Assembly (NCBI GenBank): GCA_012861695.1
Contig: JAAOOA010000086.1
Location: 6,064,385 to 6,128,384 of the forward strand
Direction: 5' to 3'
Origin: Trematomus loennbergii
Lineage: Eukaryota; Chordata; Actinopteri; Perciformes; Nototheniidae
DNA: 64,000 nt
How positions within the stretch are numbered: the first letter of the stretch is position 1; every line of letters starts with the position of its first letter. Under the pieces are notes generated by a model, which was given only the letters and a program-made list of their open reading frames with translations, was not told the DNA's origin and searched no databases. This document shows, piece by piece, positions 35,151 through 47,660 of this stretch. The position numbers were made by a program, and so were the translations under genes.

Positions 35151-38100
35151 ATGTCTACCCCGGACCGTAGCATCCAGCAGTGTGTTGGGCCTGATCTTGA
35201 GAATATCGAGGTGATGCGGAACCACTCTGTGCTCTTCAGAGCAGAATGCAAGAGGCTCATCCAGGATACTGACAAAGCGTGCAAACGCATGCAAAATGAT
35301 GACAACAAGCAACTAGGTAAGTAGGAAGACAAATAAACACTGTGTTTAGCTCTAACACATAATGTTGTAAAGACCACAGAGCTGAATTGTTTTTCCCCCC
35401 CCCTGCTGTTCAGATCAGCGGGTCAGAGACATCCAGTTTCTGAAGAAGGAGTTGGAGCTGAAGCTGGAGGAGATTATCCTGGAGATCGATGTCCTCATAG
35501 AGTTGCAGAGGAGAGTGGGGAAAGCCCTGGGGCCTGCAGAGAGCCTCTGAGGGTCACCGTGGTCTGTCTGGAGGAGAGGTGAGCGTGGTGTGAAGTAAGT
35601 ACATCTACTCAAGAATTGTACTTAAGTAACATTTACATTTTGGCTACTTTGTACTTCTACCCCACTACAATTCAGAGGTTAATGGTTTACTTTTACTCCA
35701 CTACATTTTTTAAATACCTTTAGTTACTTTTCAAATGTTGATTCATGATTTGAATTATATTCAACACTTAAATCAGACTTTAGTTCCACCTGGAGTAAAT
35801 TCAAAAGCTACCCTGCAGTATACAAAGTCATTCAAACTAGCTGCACCTTTACCAGCTTTGATACTTCATATCATATATATTATTCTGAAATGCACCAATC
35901 TGCATAATGAGCACTTTTACTTTTGGTACTTTAACTATATTTAGATGCAAATACTTTTGCACTTTTACTTGATTAACATTTACAATTCAGGACTTTTACT
36001 TGTAACAGAGTATTCCTACACTCTGGTACTTCTACTTTACATAAGTATAATATACTTCTCTAACCTCTGGAGGTGAGGCTTGAACCATCAGGAGAAACAT
36101 GCACAATATGTATTGGGATTGGGAGCTATTGCTAGTTTTCGGTATCATGAAGTTCTAACTTTTACACTACTTTCTCTAACTATGAAGTTTACATGTTAAA
36201 AAAACAATATCAGTAAGGATGAGTAGGTGATAATTGTTTTTTGTTGTTCCCTGGTTTTCAGAATGAAACGTGTTCCTCCTGAGAGGCTCCATGACGAGGT
36301 GGACAGAGAGCTGCTGAGGGAGAGGGGGGTGATCGAGGGAGTGGCTTCCCTTCTGCACCGTGTAGCCGAGCAGATCACTGAGCAGATACGGTAGGGAAGA
36401 AGAACTTTGTATGATCTATACAGGGGACCTTACCTTTCTAACGTAAATTGTCTATAAAACTGATAAGAAAATCGAATCACAAGATACGTGGCCCGGAAAA
36501 TGAACACGGAACATGTTGCTTCGTGTTCCAGATTGAATCGATCCATTAAGTACCATCTGGAGCAGGATCTGAAGGAGAAGTTTGCAGCTCAGTACATCGA
36601 CAACTCGTGTGCCTTAATGACCACTCACTCCACCAACAACCAGCAGAGGCCCAAAAACACCCAAACTCTTCTGCAGAGGTAAACCATAAAGCCAGGAAAA
36701 CAATATAACATCTGTGTAAAGGCAGTTTCTAAGCTATTTTGAAATTCATGATTTCAATTCATTACATTACAGCACAGAAAAAAAGACATTTTGTTAGCTC
36801 CAGGTCTGTATAAGTTGTTTTAAACTCCCTCCTCTCTCAGCTTCACAGTGACTCCAGAGCAGTGGGAGAACATCTCGGACATCAACATCGCCAAAGCAGA
36901 GCAGCAGCAGGTCAACTCTCTGTCCCTGAGGGCCATGGTGGAGTCTCTCCTGGAGCAGACGCTGGCCGACATGCAGAAGCAGTTCCAGGCCACCACAGAA
37001 ACATTTCAGCTCAACGTCCAGGAGATCAAGTCTGCAAAGGGACTGATGGAGGATCAGCTGGCTAAGGTAATACAGATAAATGTGAGGTGTGTATTCGGCA
37101 GAAAGAGGGAATGAGGTGAAAGGAAGTGGGAGGCAACTGTTGTAAAAGAGAAGAACTGGCTTGATTTATCATGTCAGTATTGATTTTTATTAAAGGGACA
37201 GTCCCATCAAAAGCATATTTTTCCTTTTACCTGAAATGCTATTTATCAATCTAGATTGTTTTGGGGTGAGTTGCCGATTGTAGAGATAAGCCCATAGTGA
37301 TGTCTTTACAAATAACCAAGAAAAAATAATACCCAGTCAAATAGTCCACTGACTTTGTTGTGAGTTGCACGCTCCCTTGGGGGAAGTGATATGGAGGCCA
37401 AGTGTGGTTTGGTCAAAAGAAAGTAGTTGCTTTTGAGGTTTTTTTTAATGTATTTTTTTGGAGCTTTTGACCACCATATGCCATTATAGAGAAGGCAGAC
37501 ATCTCTACAGCACATATCTCCAACGCTTGCAATTCACACCAAAAGAATGTAGATTGATAAATAGCACTTGAAGTAAGATTAAACATATCACTTTTTTATT
37601 TTGAGGATGACGGCCCATTAAACATGGCCACCATCATCACTTGCCCAGATGATCCTTTCATTAAGAATAGACAGAACAAAAAGAAAGAAGCTTAATATCA
37701 GATTAGCGATTTCCTCTTATTTCACCATTAAATGAAAACACAGGTTAACCGGGTGTCTCTCCTCTCTCCTCTCTAGATTCTGTCTGAGTTTGCCAGCGAG
37801 CAGAGGACCAGAGAGGACCTGCAGGTGGCCGTCTCAGACAGCGAGCACGTCCTGAGTTTGGCTCAGGCCCGGCTGGTATTGCGCCGCCAGAGGCCGGGCA
37901 AAGAGCAGTGCCACGACCCGGCCCAGACTCAGCTGCTGGCCGAGGTGCAGCAGCTCAATGCTCACATCAACAGGTGAGGGCAGGGCTGCAGGATAGATTT
38001 GGCTAAATTGTATTTGAGTGAGCACATCAACAGTGTGTGTAAATGTGTAATCTGTAAACATAAAACATTTTCCACAAATATAAAAAAAATGTATAAACTC

Positions 38101-38695
38101 GCCAAACTAATAAATATAAAACCAATATGCAAATATAAAAACGAATTGTGAACTGTTATCTTTTTATTGTGAATCAAATGGCATTTGTGGATGTCTATTC
38201 TCCGCTATTGTTCAAGTTTTGGACAGGTTTTTTTTGCCAGGCTTTAACAAAAACAAATCTTAAATAAATAAAACAAAGTGGAAATAATCAAACATTATGA
38301 TGATGCAAATGGAAGTGAAAGAAAACATGTCTTTTTTTTTCTTATATTTTTTACCCAGCCTACCATGTTGTCAATGTCTGATTTAGATGGATTACGTAGT
38401 AGATCCATGCCATTTCTGATTCCAAAAAATAAATATGGTAACTTCTTCCAGTATTGGCTGATGTAGGCTATTGTTCAGAGATGTTTTCAGTCGTCTCCAG
38501 CGAGTCATTGTGTGTCTCTCTCTCTGCGCTCTCAGACTGCACGAGGCGGCGTCCCGCTCTGAGGAGCAGCAGAGGGCTCTGGTGCGCTGCCAGCTGGAGC
38601 TGCAGGAGAACATCGAGAGGAAGGGCAGCTCGCTGTACATCGACGAGGTCGTCTGCGCCCAACACAGGGAGCCCATCATCATACATAACTTCTGA
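35151..38695 (+). CDS. tekt1: Tektin-1, axonemal microtubule inner protein
   Basis: Coiled-coil filament protein inside the A-tubule of ciliary and flagellar doublet microtubules. Coding exons: 35151-35316, 35414-35578, 36262-36390, 36532-36678, 36841-37066, 37777-37973, 38536-38695; about 396 residues with frame corrected (human 418). A non-coding exon probably ends at 34000 and splices to 35131. Tektin-1 matches include DNKQL/DQRVRDIQFLKKELELKLE, TEQIRLNRSIKYHLEQDLKE and SSLYIDEVVCAQ near the C-terminus; the tektin RPG-type loop appears as RRQRPGKEQCHDPAQ. The start is shorter than mammalian tektin-1, so an extra N-terminal piece may be missed. Coding exon 2 (35414-35578) needs one more base near 35530 to join the next exon in frame; as given it hits TGA at 35548. 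Confidence 0.93.
35590..36075. repeat. Teleost interspersed repeat (ACTTTTACT-rich)
   Basis: Lies in the tekt1 intron between 35578 and 36262. Rich in words such as TACTTTTACTCCACTACATT and GAGCACTTTTACTTTTGGTA. Homologous to 12665-13070. I recognise it as a widespread fish repeat but cannot name its class. Confidence 0.7.
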
Positions 38696-38713
38696 ACCAC
38701 TGGAAATTATTGA

Positions 38714-38719
38714 AATAAA
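38714..38719 (+). terminator. Poly(A) signal of tekt1
   Basis: AATAAA 19 bp after the tekt1 stop codon; a very short 3' UTR would result. Confidence 0.6.
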
Positions 38720-39359
38720 GGTCACTTCAAATAATATGTGTCTATTTGCAGACATGCAGCGTGGAATACATTGTTTCAATGACTTGATAACTTAACCATG
38801 ACTTAATTATTTGTTAAAGGTTTTTTGTCATTTCCACCCACTAAAAATGTATCAGGCAAGAAGCCCTTTTCAGCGTTCAGAATCTTAATAAATACAACTC
38901 CTAGAGAGCCTTGACATTTGGTAGAAACACAGATAAAATCTTAACCACAAAATACAAAATGGTAAAAAGGCACATGCAGATGTCATATTTGTATTACTGG
39001 CCCTTGAAATAAGAAAAAGTGCATAATTGGTACTTTTGGGGCCACAGGCAGTCCTCCTAAGTACACATATGGACATTTTCATACATCCCCATAGCATTAC
39101 AGCAATTGATTGATGTTGTACCAAATTTCAGGGGCATAAACATAATCTGACTTGTTGCAACTTGACATGCCAACGTTGTAATTTGTTGCCTTTTTGAGCA
39201 GTCAAAATGGTGATGTGGAATCATTCCTGCAACCCTGAAAATGTGTGTGAAAAAAGGGTCTATAAGTGCGCATTCTGTGTGTAAAGTTACAAGTTCCTTA
39301 CATGTTGTCTTCACGTTTACATTTAACAATCATTTCTTAATTACATTTAAGAAATGCTG

Positions 39360-40078
39360 ACTATAACCCACAGAACACCATCCCCACCGTCAAGCATGGA
39401 GGTTGAAACATTATGCTTTGGAAGTGTTTCTCTGCTAAGGGGACAGGACGACTTCACTGCATCAAGGACTGGAGAGGATGTGGCCGTGTACCGTAAAATC
39501 TTGGCCGATAGCCTCCTTGCCTCAGCCAGGACACTGAAAATGGGTCATGGATGGGTCTTCCAGCAGAACAATACATCTAAACATAAGGCCAAGGCAACAC
39601 AGGAGTGGCTATAGAATAAGCACATTTGGGTGATGGAGTGGTTTAGCCAGTCTCTGGACCTTATTCCCATAGAAAATCTGTGGAGGGAGCTGAAGCTTCG
39701 AGATGCGAAGCATGAGCCTCAAACCTTCAGGATTTGAGAGGATCTTCAGAGAGGAGTGGACCACAATCCTTCCTGAGATCTGCACAAACCTGGTGACCAA
39801 CCACAAGAAGCGTCTGACCTCTGTGTGTCCAACAAGGGTATCGACTACACCAAGTTCTAAGACATGTTTTGTAAGGGGATCAAATACTTATTTCCCACTG
39901 TTAAATGCAAATCAATTTTTATCTTTTATATAATGTAATTTCTAGATTTTCTTTTTGATATTCTTACTCTCACTGTTTATATTAACCACCATTACAATTA
40001 CAGACTCTACATTTCTTTGTAAGTGGGTAAACTTACAAATCGGCAGGGGATCAAATACTTATTTCCTCCACTGTATAG
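39360..40078 (+). mobile_element. 5'-truncated Tc1-like transposon
   Basis: Carries the C-terminal half of a Tc1 transposase: [40 protein letters not shown] and, after stops, [21 protein letters not shown] terminal repeat (GATCAAATACTTATTTCC) sits at the right end near 40050-40078. The second catalytic Asp (QQDN) is N here. Inactive. Confidence 0.88.
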
Positions 40079-40592
40079 ATGGTTGTATTTGTACATCAAA
40101 GTAATTAGCCAGGACATGATTATTTGTTAAAAGTAAATACAGTTCAACAGGGCAATCAGTGTCAAATCTCATTTTATAAAAGTTGGACAATCTTTTGTTA
40201 AAGATTATAAGATATAATAAAAAAAAAAAGCTGCTGTTTGTTTTGGCTAACTCAGTTAGGTGTTGATGTTATTAGATGACATATTTTTGAAGGATATTTT
40301 ACTGTAAGATATACTAATAAAATGTGGGTCTACCTGTTCGTTACATTAGGCTTGTTTGAGACGAGCTGCGGCTCGCCTCGAAAGTAGACGAGAATAGCCG
40401 ATTGCAGCCGGGGGAGGTCTCAAAAAGCTCGCCTGAAGTCGGACAGCTCGGAGTCGGCTTCTTCTTCTTCTCTCGGTTTTTGGCGGATTGCAAACAACTT
40501 TAAGGTGCATACCGCCACCTACTGTACAAGAGTGTGTATCACCATATCATCCTATCACCACTTGTGGAATTATACCATGTATTTACGTTGTT

Positions 40593-41765
40593 TTAAATTC
40601 TTCCAATCAATCCTGTTTCATTCAAATATTTAAGAATGGCCTTCCTGGTAGCTCTTACCCCCTCACCTTCTGTTCCCAGTGTCCCCATCAGGCTCCACTC
40701 CCTTCCTGCCTCTCTGACCCTGTCTCTTAGTTGTTCCCTCTCTGTTTTGTACATGTTGCAGTGTAATACGATGTGTTCCACATTTTCTTTCACTCCACAC
40801 CCCCTGCATTCTTCAACTTCGCTTTTTACCATTATAAACATTGTGCCGTTTAATCCTGTATGATCCAATCTGAGTATAGTGATGTGATCTCCTCCCGTCT
40901 GTTCCTGTATAGATCTTTATTATGACTGATTTCTGTAACTTGTGGTATCTCCTCCCTTTCTGATCTTCCTCCCACCTTTTCTGCCATATTTCCATACCCT
41001 TCTTAATTATTGCTTTTCCTTCTCCTTTTCCAAGTGAAACTGGTATTGCTATTTCCTTCTGTAACGCATCTTTTGCTAATTTATCAGCATGCTCATTCCC
41101 TTGAACCCCCTCATGTGCAGGCACCCAGCATAACTGCACATCTATTCCCCTCCTCTGAAGTCTCAGTAAGCAATGGTTAAGTTCATAATTAAATCTTCTC
41201 TAACAGTTATTGTCGACTGTATGCTTTCCAAAGCAGATAGTGAGTCTGTGCATATCACCACCCTATCAGGTCTCTTCAACCTATTGTAGCCCAATAATTG
41301 CTGCGAGTATTTCTGCTGTATAAACTGATAAGTTATGTGACACTCGTTTTGAGATTGATATTTTGAATTCTGGTATATACACGCCTATCCCCACGCATTC
41401 TTGCTTCTTAGATCCATCTGTATACATTTTGAGGTAATTGTAATACTTTTCGTTCAGGTACATACTCGTTTTAATTCCCACTTCATTTATTTCCCTCTTT
41501 TTTCCTTTCTATGAAACTCACATCTATGTTAGCTTCTGGGGAAAGCCATGGGGGAACACTGCTAAATGGGCTTGCTTTGGCAAACTTTATGGTCTCCACT
41601 CCATATCCTCGTTCTCTCCTTACTTGTCCAGCCAAACCCACGCCCCTGGAACTTTGTATATTCCCAGCAATCCTGTAGTATTCTGTTTGTGATATTTTCC
41701 TCTCCACTTCCTTGTAGCCTGACCCAGTAGGCCTATGACAGAGCAAGTTTCTCTCTTCATGCACA
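40593..41765 (-). pseudogene. LINE ORF2 3' part with RNase H (I/Nimb-like clade)
   Basis: Minus-strand fragments of a non-LTR polyprotein: RNase H with YTDGSKKQECVGIGVYIPE, NLSVYTAEILAAIIGLQ and VPAHEGVQGNEHADKLAKDA, then a CCHC-type knuckle CRGCGVKENVEHIVLHC. RNase H after the reverse transcriptase is typical of I-clade LINEs. The reverse transcriptase is absent (5' truncation) and several frames are broken. The 3' end near 40460 carries an (AAG)n-like tail on the minus strand; a similar tail is at 61371. Confidence 0.85.
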
Positions 41766-41819
41766 AATGTGTTTAATCGTTAATGTCAGATATGTACTAA
41801 GTAAATACATTTGTTCCTG

Positions 41820-42120
41820 CTCAAGATTAGATTCAACTTTATTGTTATTGCACAGATTACAGGTACTGAGACAACGAAATGCAGTTTAGCTTCTAACCAG
41901 GAGTGCAAAAAGCAGTAAAGTGAAAAGTAATGTACACAATCTACAGAATAAAATATAGAATGAATTGAATGATGAATACAGTGAGGGTATGAATACACTA
42001 GATATACACAGTAGCCTATGAGCAGTATGAACAGTATTAACAGTGTGTATGAATATGCTAAGATATAAAGTATGAAAACGGTAAGCAGTGCAAGTATAGT
42101 ATAAAATATATAGATATTAA
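41820..42120. repeat. L2-type LINE 3' end
   Basis: Sequence TTCAACTTTATTGTTATTGC followed by GACAACGAAATGCAGTTTAGC resembles the 3' end of fish L2 elements in reverse orientation. Recognised by motif only. Confidence 0.5.
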
Positions 42121-42712
42121 TTCATGATGATAAACATTGTGGAACAATGATGAAAAATGTGAATGGAAGTGGCGACGTAAAACTGACACAAAACAACAAC
42201 ACACTTTTGCCGAGCCAATGGAGAGTTTCATCCCAGCACGGGGTAAAACCACCAATGAGCGCTCAGCTCGAGATACCAGCGAGTCGTTTCCCATCAAGCA
42301 TTTCGCTTCCGCAGCCCGTGGAGAGAAACTGCGCCGCCTCGCCGCGCCTCGCTCTCAAGTCTGCGGGCGTCTTTGTCCGCGAGATTTCAACGTCTCATGT
42401 AGGCGAGCCTCCAGAGCAAGTCGGACAAAATGACTAACCATCATGCAACGCACTAGCAAGACGTTGATCGCAATTGCGCAGGTCTGCGCAGGTCTCGCTT
42501 GTCTCAAACAAGCCTATTGCCAGTGTTTTATGTTACTGCCTCATGAATCAGCATGGACCAAATGTTTTCCTCCCTGTTAAACAAAAACACTTACCATGTC
42601 CATTTAGTTTTGTTACAATGTTTAATTCCAGCTTTTCAACTTCAAAACTGAGCTTTGTTAATTATACGGCTGTCCATGATAAAATAAACAGATATAATAA
42701 CATCACCTAAAC

Positions 42713-44356
42713 CAGGGGTACTCAAATACAAATCTTAAAGGTCCAAAAAAAAAATGTCAACAAGACAAAGGTCCGTTTATTAAACAATTGCAACAAGATT
42801 CTTAACACGAGGTTGCAAAAACAAAAATCTCTGTATGCAGCAGTTTTCATTGTTATTGTGTCTGTGCTTGATCCCTCAGAGTCGCAGTGTAAGAGCTGCA
42901 CAGTTATGAATAAAGGCAGCTGCACCCTCTTTCATTCAGCATTCCCATTATTGCTTTATAAATGTCTTGCCCCCTTGTGTGTCCACTGAGGTTCGTCAGG
43001 CCCAACACATCTTCAACAAACTCCCCCTTTGCCTCATCATAAAAACTCACAAACACCAGCAACTGAGCATTGTCAGTGGTGTCAGTGGACTCATCCACAG
43101 CTAAGGAAATGCACTGTGCATTTTGTATTCCATCACAAAGCTGATTAATCAAATCACCAGCCAGTATTTATGTTCTTCTGGTTGCTGTGGAATCTGAGAG
43201 GGGGATTTGCTTGATTTGACCTGTTATTTCCTCTTTTTGTTTGCCTTCAAACATGGTCTCCATCACTTCAGTCATGCATTCTTTTATACTTCAGTTATTA
43301 TCCAGTGGAATGTCCTTACCTACTGGCCTAGTTAAATCAAAGTGGTTACTTTTTTTGGCTGGGCAGTGTAGTTTTACACACCGTCTTATTTGACTTTCTC
43401 AGGACTTAAAACTGTTTTTGGGGGCAGACCCCCACAAAGAAAACAATATATTTACACACGTAAGGTCATCATCTTAACAGTTTTGTATGCTCATCCGTGA
43501 GCAGAGCATCAAGTTGACATGTCTATACAGCTGAATGTGGCGATTACCATTTGTTCAGCAAAACGCCTCACAAACGTATTAAGATCAACAGCTTTAGTGC
43601 GTTTTGATTCAATGCTGAGTACAGCCAAACTTGACAGCTCTTCTCTGTCATTGTAGACCGCACCTCATTCCTTCAGTACTTGGGTCCGAATGCTTCTCGT
43701 TTTGCGCCGTACCGTTCAAATGAAATCGCCAATCATATTTCCACGCTCGCGCCAGGGCCGGGGGAGGGGTTACAAGACGTGCATCTTGTGCTGCATTCAC
43801 TTGCATTTGGACATTAGAGACTTTCTCTCATAAATGCCCGATGAGCCACAACTTTTCTTTCAAAACAAAGCTGCCAACTGGGGTGGCAGCTGGGGTGGCA
43901 AGGCCTATTTTTAGGGTGGTAGTTGCCACCCATGCCACCCCGGTAGGTGAAACTAGGCTACTAGCTACAGTACAGATGCAACTAGATGAGCTGTTAACTC
44001 TCGCTCTGTCTTTTTTTAAACACACACGCATTTTTCCCACCCGCTTTCCGTGAAGACCCGCCCTACTGTGCCTCTGATTCGCAGACTGTTGGTGGGGGGG
44101 GAAACGCTGACGGGATGCTGAATGTGATTGGACCATAGCGTTGACAGACACACACAGACAGTGGAACAGTCTGACATGCAGAGCGCTGTTTGCAGTGGAC
44201 ATAGCGGAGAATTTTGACTCGTTGCGTTGTGGCGATGTCTCGCAGATAACACAGATAATACAGATAATACATATGAAAAGTATAATTTGCTCAGAGTCCA
44301 GAGACAGTTGTGGTTCGGTCCGGATCCGGACCGGAGTCCGGACTTTGAGATGCCTG
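42713..44356 (-). mobile_element. hAT transposon remnant with perfect 8-bp TSD
   Basis: 1644 bp starting CAGGGGTACTCAA and ending TTTGAGATGCCTG, flanked by the 8-bp duplication ACCTAAAC (42705-42712 and 44357-44364). Contains a short transposase remnant at 42904-43152. Confidence 0.93.
42904..43152 (-). pseudogene. hAT transposase fragment
   Basis: Reads CISLAVDESTDTTDNAQLLV, then VSFYDEAKGEFVEDVLGL and GHTRGQDIYKA. This is the ALDESTD...QL..F.R region of hAT transposases such as those related to GTF2IRD2/ZBED-type proteins. The rest of the enzyme is not recognisable. Confidence 0.85.
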
Positions 44357-44544
44357 ACCTAAACAGTATATCAAATATGTTCATCAGTGCCCTGTCCTAC
44401 GAATCCAGTTCAACATATCCTGGATATTTTTGATTATCTGGCTTAACTAACCCTAACAAACGCAATCTCGCTAAGTGGTCCAACGACGCTGATTATCAAC
44501 TCGGTAAATCAACCCAGGGGTCCTTCTCAGGTCGATTAAATAGA

Positions 44545-45730
44545 ATCTTTGCGTCCCTCACTTGCGTCGTTTCCCTGCGTTTAGTCCCTCCCACCAGGGA
44601 AGCATGGAGAGACGCAAGGGAACGTTCTTATTATACATCCATGAAGGGAACCACGAGAAGCAGGGAAATTAGTTTTAAGAGCAATGGGACGTCCTTTCCT
44701 CCGGAGCGTCACGTGAAGCGACGTCCGTTTGTGATGACGCCGCACAGCTGTTCGTCTGACAGCTGGGTTGCGGTCGAATAGTCCATTTAGCTTAGGAACC
44801 TTCCTAACGGAGTGAAATGACCCGGAAGTCCCTCAGTGGCAGCCATGATAAGTGCCGTTCGAATTCTCTAAATTAAAAGGAAAGGAGGTTTCAAACTTCC
44901 TTTATAACCTCCTTTAGCTTAGGAACCACTGGACCTCCCTAACCGAAAGGAGAGGAGAAAAATGCTGCCCCACAATGCCTTGCGGCCGCGGCATTTGCCG
45001 TCACACAACAGTCGGTCGTTCACGGAAACATCGATTATGAACGAGAAATTATATCATGAAAGTTACGGTTCAAAACGTATGTGGTAAGTTGCCAAAGTGC
45101 TTTGTTTTGAACGTTCATCAGTATTATAATCAAAAAGAGAAATATGAACGTTAGTTTTGACTGAAATTATCAAATAAAGTCAACATTTCAGTCTTTACTA
45201 AGCTGTGTGGGGTTTGTTCAACTTTTAAAAAGATGTTTGAATGGTGATATACACAGTGATAGATGTTAAGGACTAACGTTTATAATAAACATTTGTATTG
45301 CTTTTAAGATATTTTCATAGTTCATACAATCATACGTATTGGGATCATTTGTATTAATGTGGACCGGAGGGAGAGGGTGACGAGCATAAGTTTCACTTTC
45401 CTTTTTTATTTCAATTCCAACTTTGGTCATGAAGAATATGTTTCTCTGTTGTCCACGTTCATAAAGCATAAAACAACAGCATCAGAGCACGGTGCAGAGT
45501 TTACAGTAGTCCCTCGTTCTTATTAAACATCCATGTTGTAGTCCGCTGTATAGAAAACTGTAGTTTCCATAGTTTCCCCACCGCAGCAGGCGCACATTTA
45601 TGACCTCCGCAACCCAGCTCTGTCCCCGTTATTTTCACAAACACCCCCGCCTCTGTTAGTACACATTTACTGACACAAACATTTGTATCATCTGTTGTAG
45701 ACCCAAATACATTAAATAAAATAAGAAATG
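44545..45730. mobile_element. Repeat P, copy 1, split by an inserted element
   Basis: 44545-44762 and about 45619-45730 together match 60310-60604 in reverse orientation. They are separated here by about 855 bp whose ends GGGTTGCGGTCGAATAG (44763) and CCTCCGCAACCC (45618) are partly inverted. A further end of that inserted family is at about 56140. Confidence 0.65.
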
Positions 45731-46600
45731 AAATGTTGATGTGTGGTTCAGTTGCCTCTATATGCATTGAATAAAACTGATGATTATTTGCGATGCATTT
45801 ATGTGAAGCAGTATTTTATTGGTGTTGCTGGTTAAGATAAGTATGATGTAACTATTTTATAGACTAATATGTAGCTTTATCAATAATGCCGTGCCACATT
45901 TTATAAGCTATTTGTTTTGAATGTAAAGTAGTGAAGTGGGAGTTTAAACTAACAGAGATTTCATAAGTAGGCTACTTCCTTAGGCCCGGCAGCCGAAAAT
46001 ATGTTTTGTGTGCACAATTTTGGGCCTTTGGGGACTCCGTAGAATCACCGCAGACAATTACATTTCAGGAAGTTACTTTGGAACTTGCATGTAAAGTTTC
46101 ATGCTATTTTTTGCTAAATTAAAGTTAAAACGTTTCACTATCACTCATATCACTTTCTGCCTCTCTCTCACTCTCACTGTAATGAGTTGATTCAACTTCT
46201 TAATGTCAGTCTAAATAATACAATTATGTTGGTGCATCATGGCATGTGGCTCATAAAAAAAAGTACAGCTATTATCTACCTCTTGTATAACTGGTCGGCC
46301 CCACCTGCATTAGCACAATGGACGAAACAAATACATTAAAGTAAAACCACTTTCCAGCAGTCAGCAGCACATTGTAAAAGCTGTTGATACAACTGTTCAC
46401 ATTCATAATTAAGTAAAGGTAACACCCTTTTCACCCCGTTACATTTTCCATTTGCCCTGAGAGGCTCAGTGAGGTAAAGGACTCTGAATGTTTAGATAGT
46501 CCATTTAGTCTAAATTATCTCAGTGGGTCTCAAACGGTTTTATCACAATTTATGTAAACAAATATTTCCAAGGCACACCTTATAATTATTAGGATAAATA
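45731..46600. other. Intergenic, no gene seen
   Basis: AT-rich sequence without recognisable coding or RNA features. A segment near 46400-46600 shares words with 56880-56950 and 57830-57870, so part of it is transposon-derived. Confidence 0.35.
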
Positions 46601-46609
46601 AAAACAGGT

Positions 46610-46940
46610 TTGAAATCATTCCAATGTCATTTCATTTCATTTCAAACCTTTATTTAACCAGATTGGTCCCATTGAGATCATAGATCTCTTTTTCAAGGGA
46701 GACCTGCAGCATATAGGTTCCACATGAAACATAAAACAATAAAGGACATCATACATTATATTTACAGGATACATTTACATAGTTATAGATATTTACAAGT
46801 ACCCATAGTATCAACGAGCATTTCATTTAGCCTAGCTTTAAAAACATGCAGAGGAATGAGATTGCTCAGTTTCAATTCTTGCTGAAGATTGTTCCAAGCA
46901 AGTGGAGCTGCGCACATAAAAGCTGTCTTACCTAAGACAG
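46610..46940 (-). repeat. Probable LINE 3' end
   Basis: AACCTTTATTTAACCAG, then TTGGTCCCATTGAGATC and TTTTTCAAGGGAGACCTG form a motif I recognise as a common 3' end of fish non-LTR retrotransposons. Clade not certain. Confidence 0.55.
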
Positions 46941-47660
46941 TCCTTGCTCTTGGCACATGTATACTATAGGACAGTAAACCAACAATATCCTTTAAAACTG
47001 GAGAGATTAAAAAATATGGATGAATAAATAAATGTTAACTGATAAAATAAGATATAAATGAACCAGCAAAAATCTTGCCTAGGGCAGCAAATTGGTCAGA
47101 ACCGGCCCTGGTGTCATCCCCACAGCACCCCCCATTTGAAACATGTTCCCACGGCTATGTTTTCATATTTAAGTTTGTAGAAAGTAGAGGACTGCTGGCA
47201 GGCCGGACTGGCCATCGGGAGGGCCGGGAGGTTTCCCGATGGCCTAGCGATTTTTTTTTTTTAATGTAGGCTATTGTGAACGCAACGCTGCGCAAATGTG
47301 GGTTTGCCTCACACAGGGTGACTGTCTGTCTACGTGATGTGGCATCTGTTTCATATGGGTGTTTCCATAGATTTGTCTCTTTATTTTCCCCTCAAATGCA
47401 CCAGATTGATGCATTTAACTCCAAAATTAAAAAAATATCTTACCAGGGGGGGCATGCCCCCGGACCCCCCTAGAGGGTTTGAGGTCCACCCCCAAAATAT
47501 GTTCACATGGATAGGTTCCCAATACATTTGCAATTTTTTTTAAATAGTAACCCTGTCCATATGTTTATTATTGGTGTGTGTGTGATTGAGTTGAGTGTGT
47601 GTGCGTGCGCACGCGTTAGTTTCAAAGACCCCCATAGAGCTCAGTTTATAACTCGAACCC

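Larger units (their letters stand above)
40347..42515. mobile_element. Inverted-repeat element hosting a LINE insertion
   Basis: Ends GGCTTGTTTGAGACGAGC and CGCTTGTCTCAAACAAGCC are inverted repeats. Only about 110 bp (left) and 350-390 bp (right) seem native; the middle is a LINE fragment and an L2-type tail. No transposase seen. Confidence 0.75.

Noticed and set aside
38885..39329. Minus-strand open frames beside the Tc1 fragment
   Set aside because: No recognisable motif; most likely old repeat sequence.
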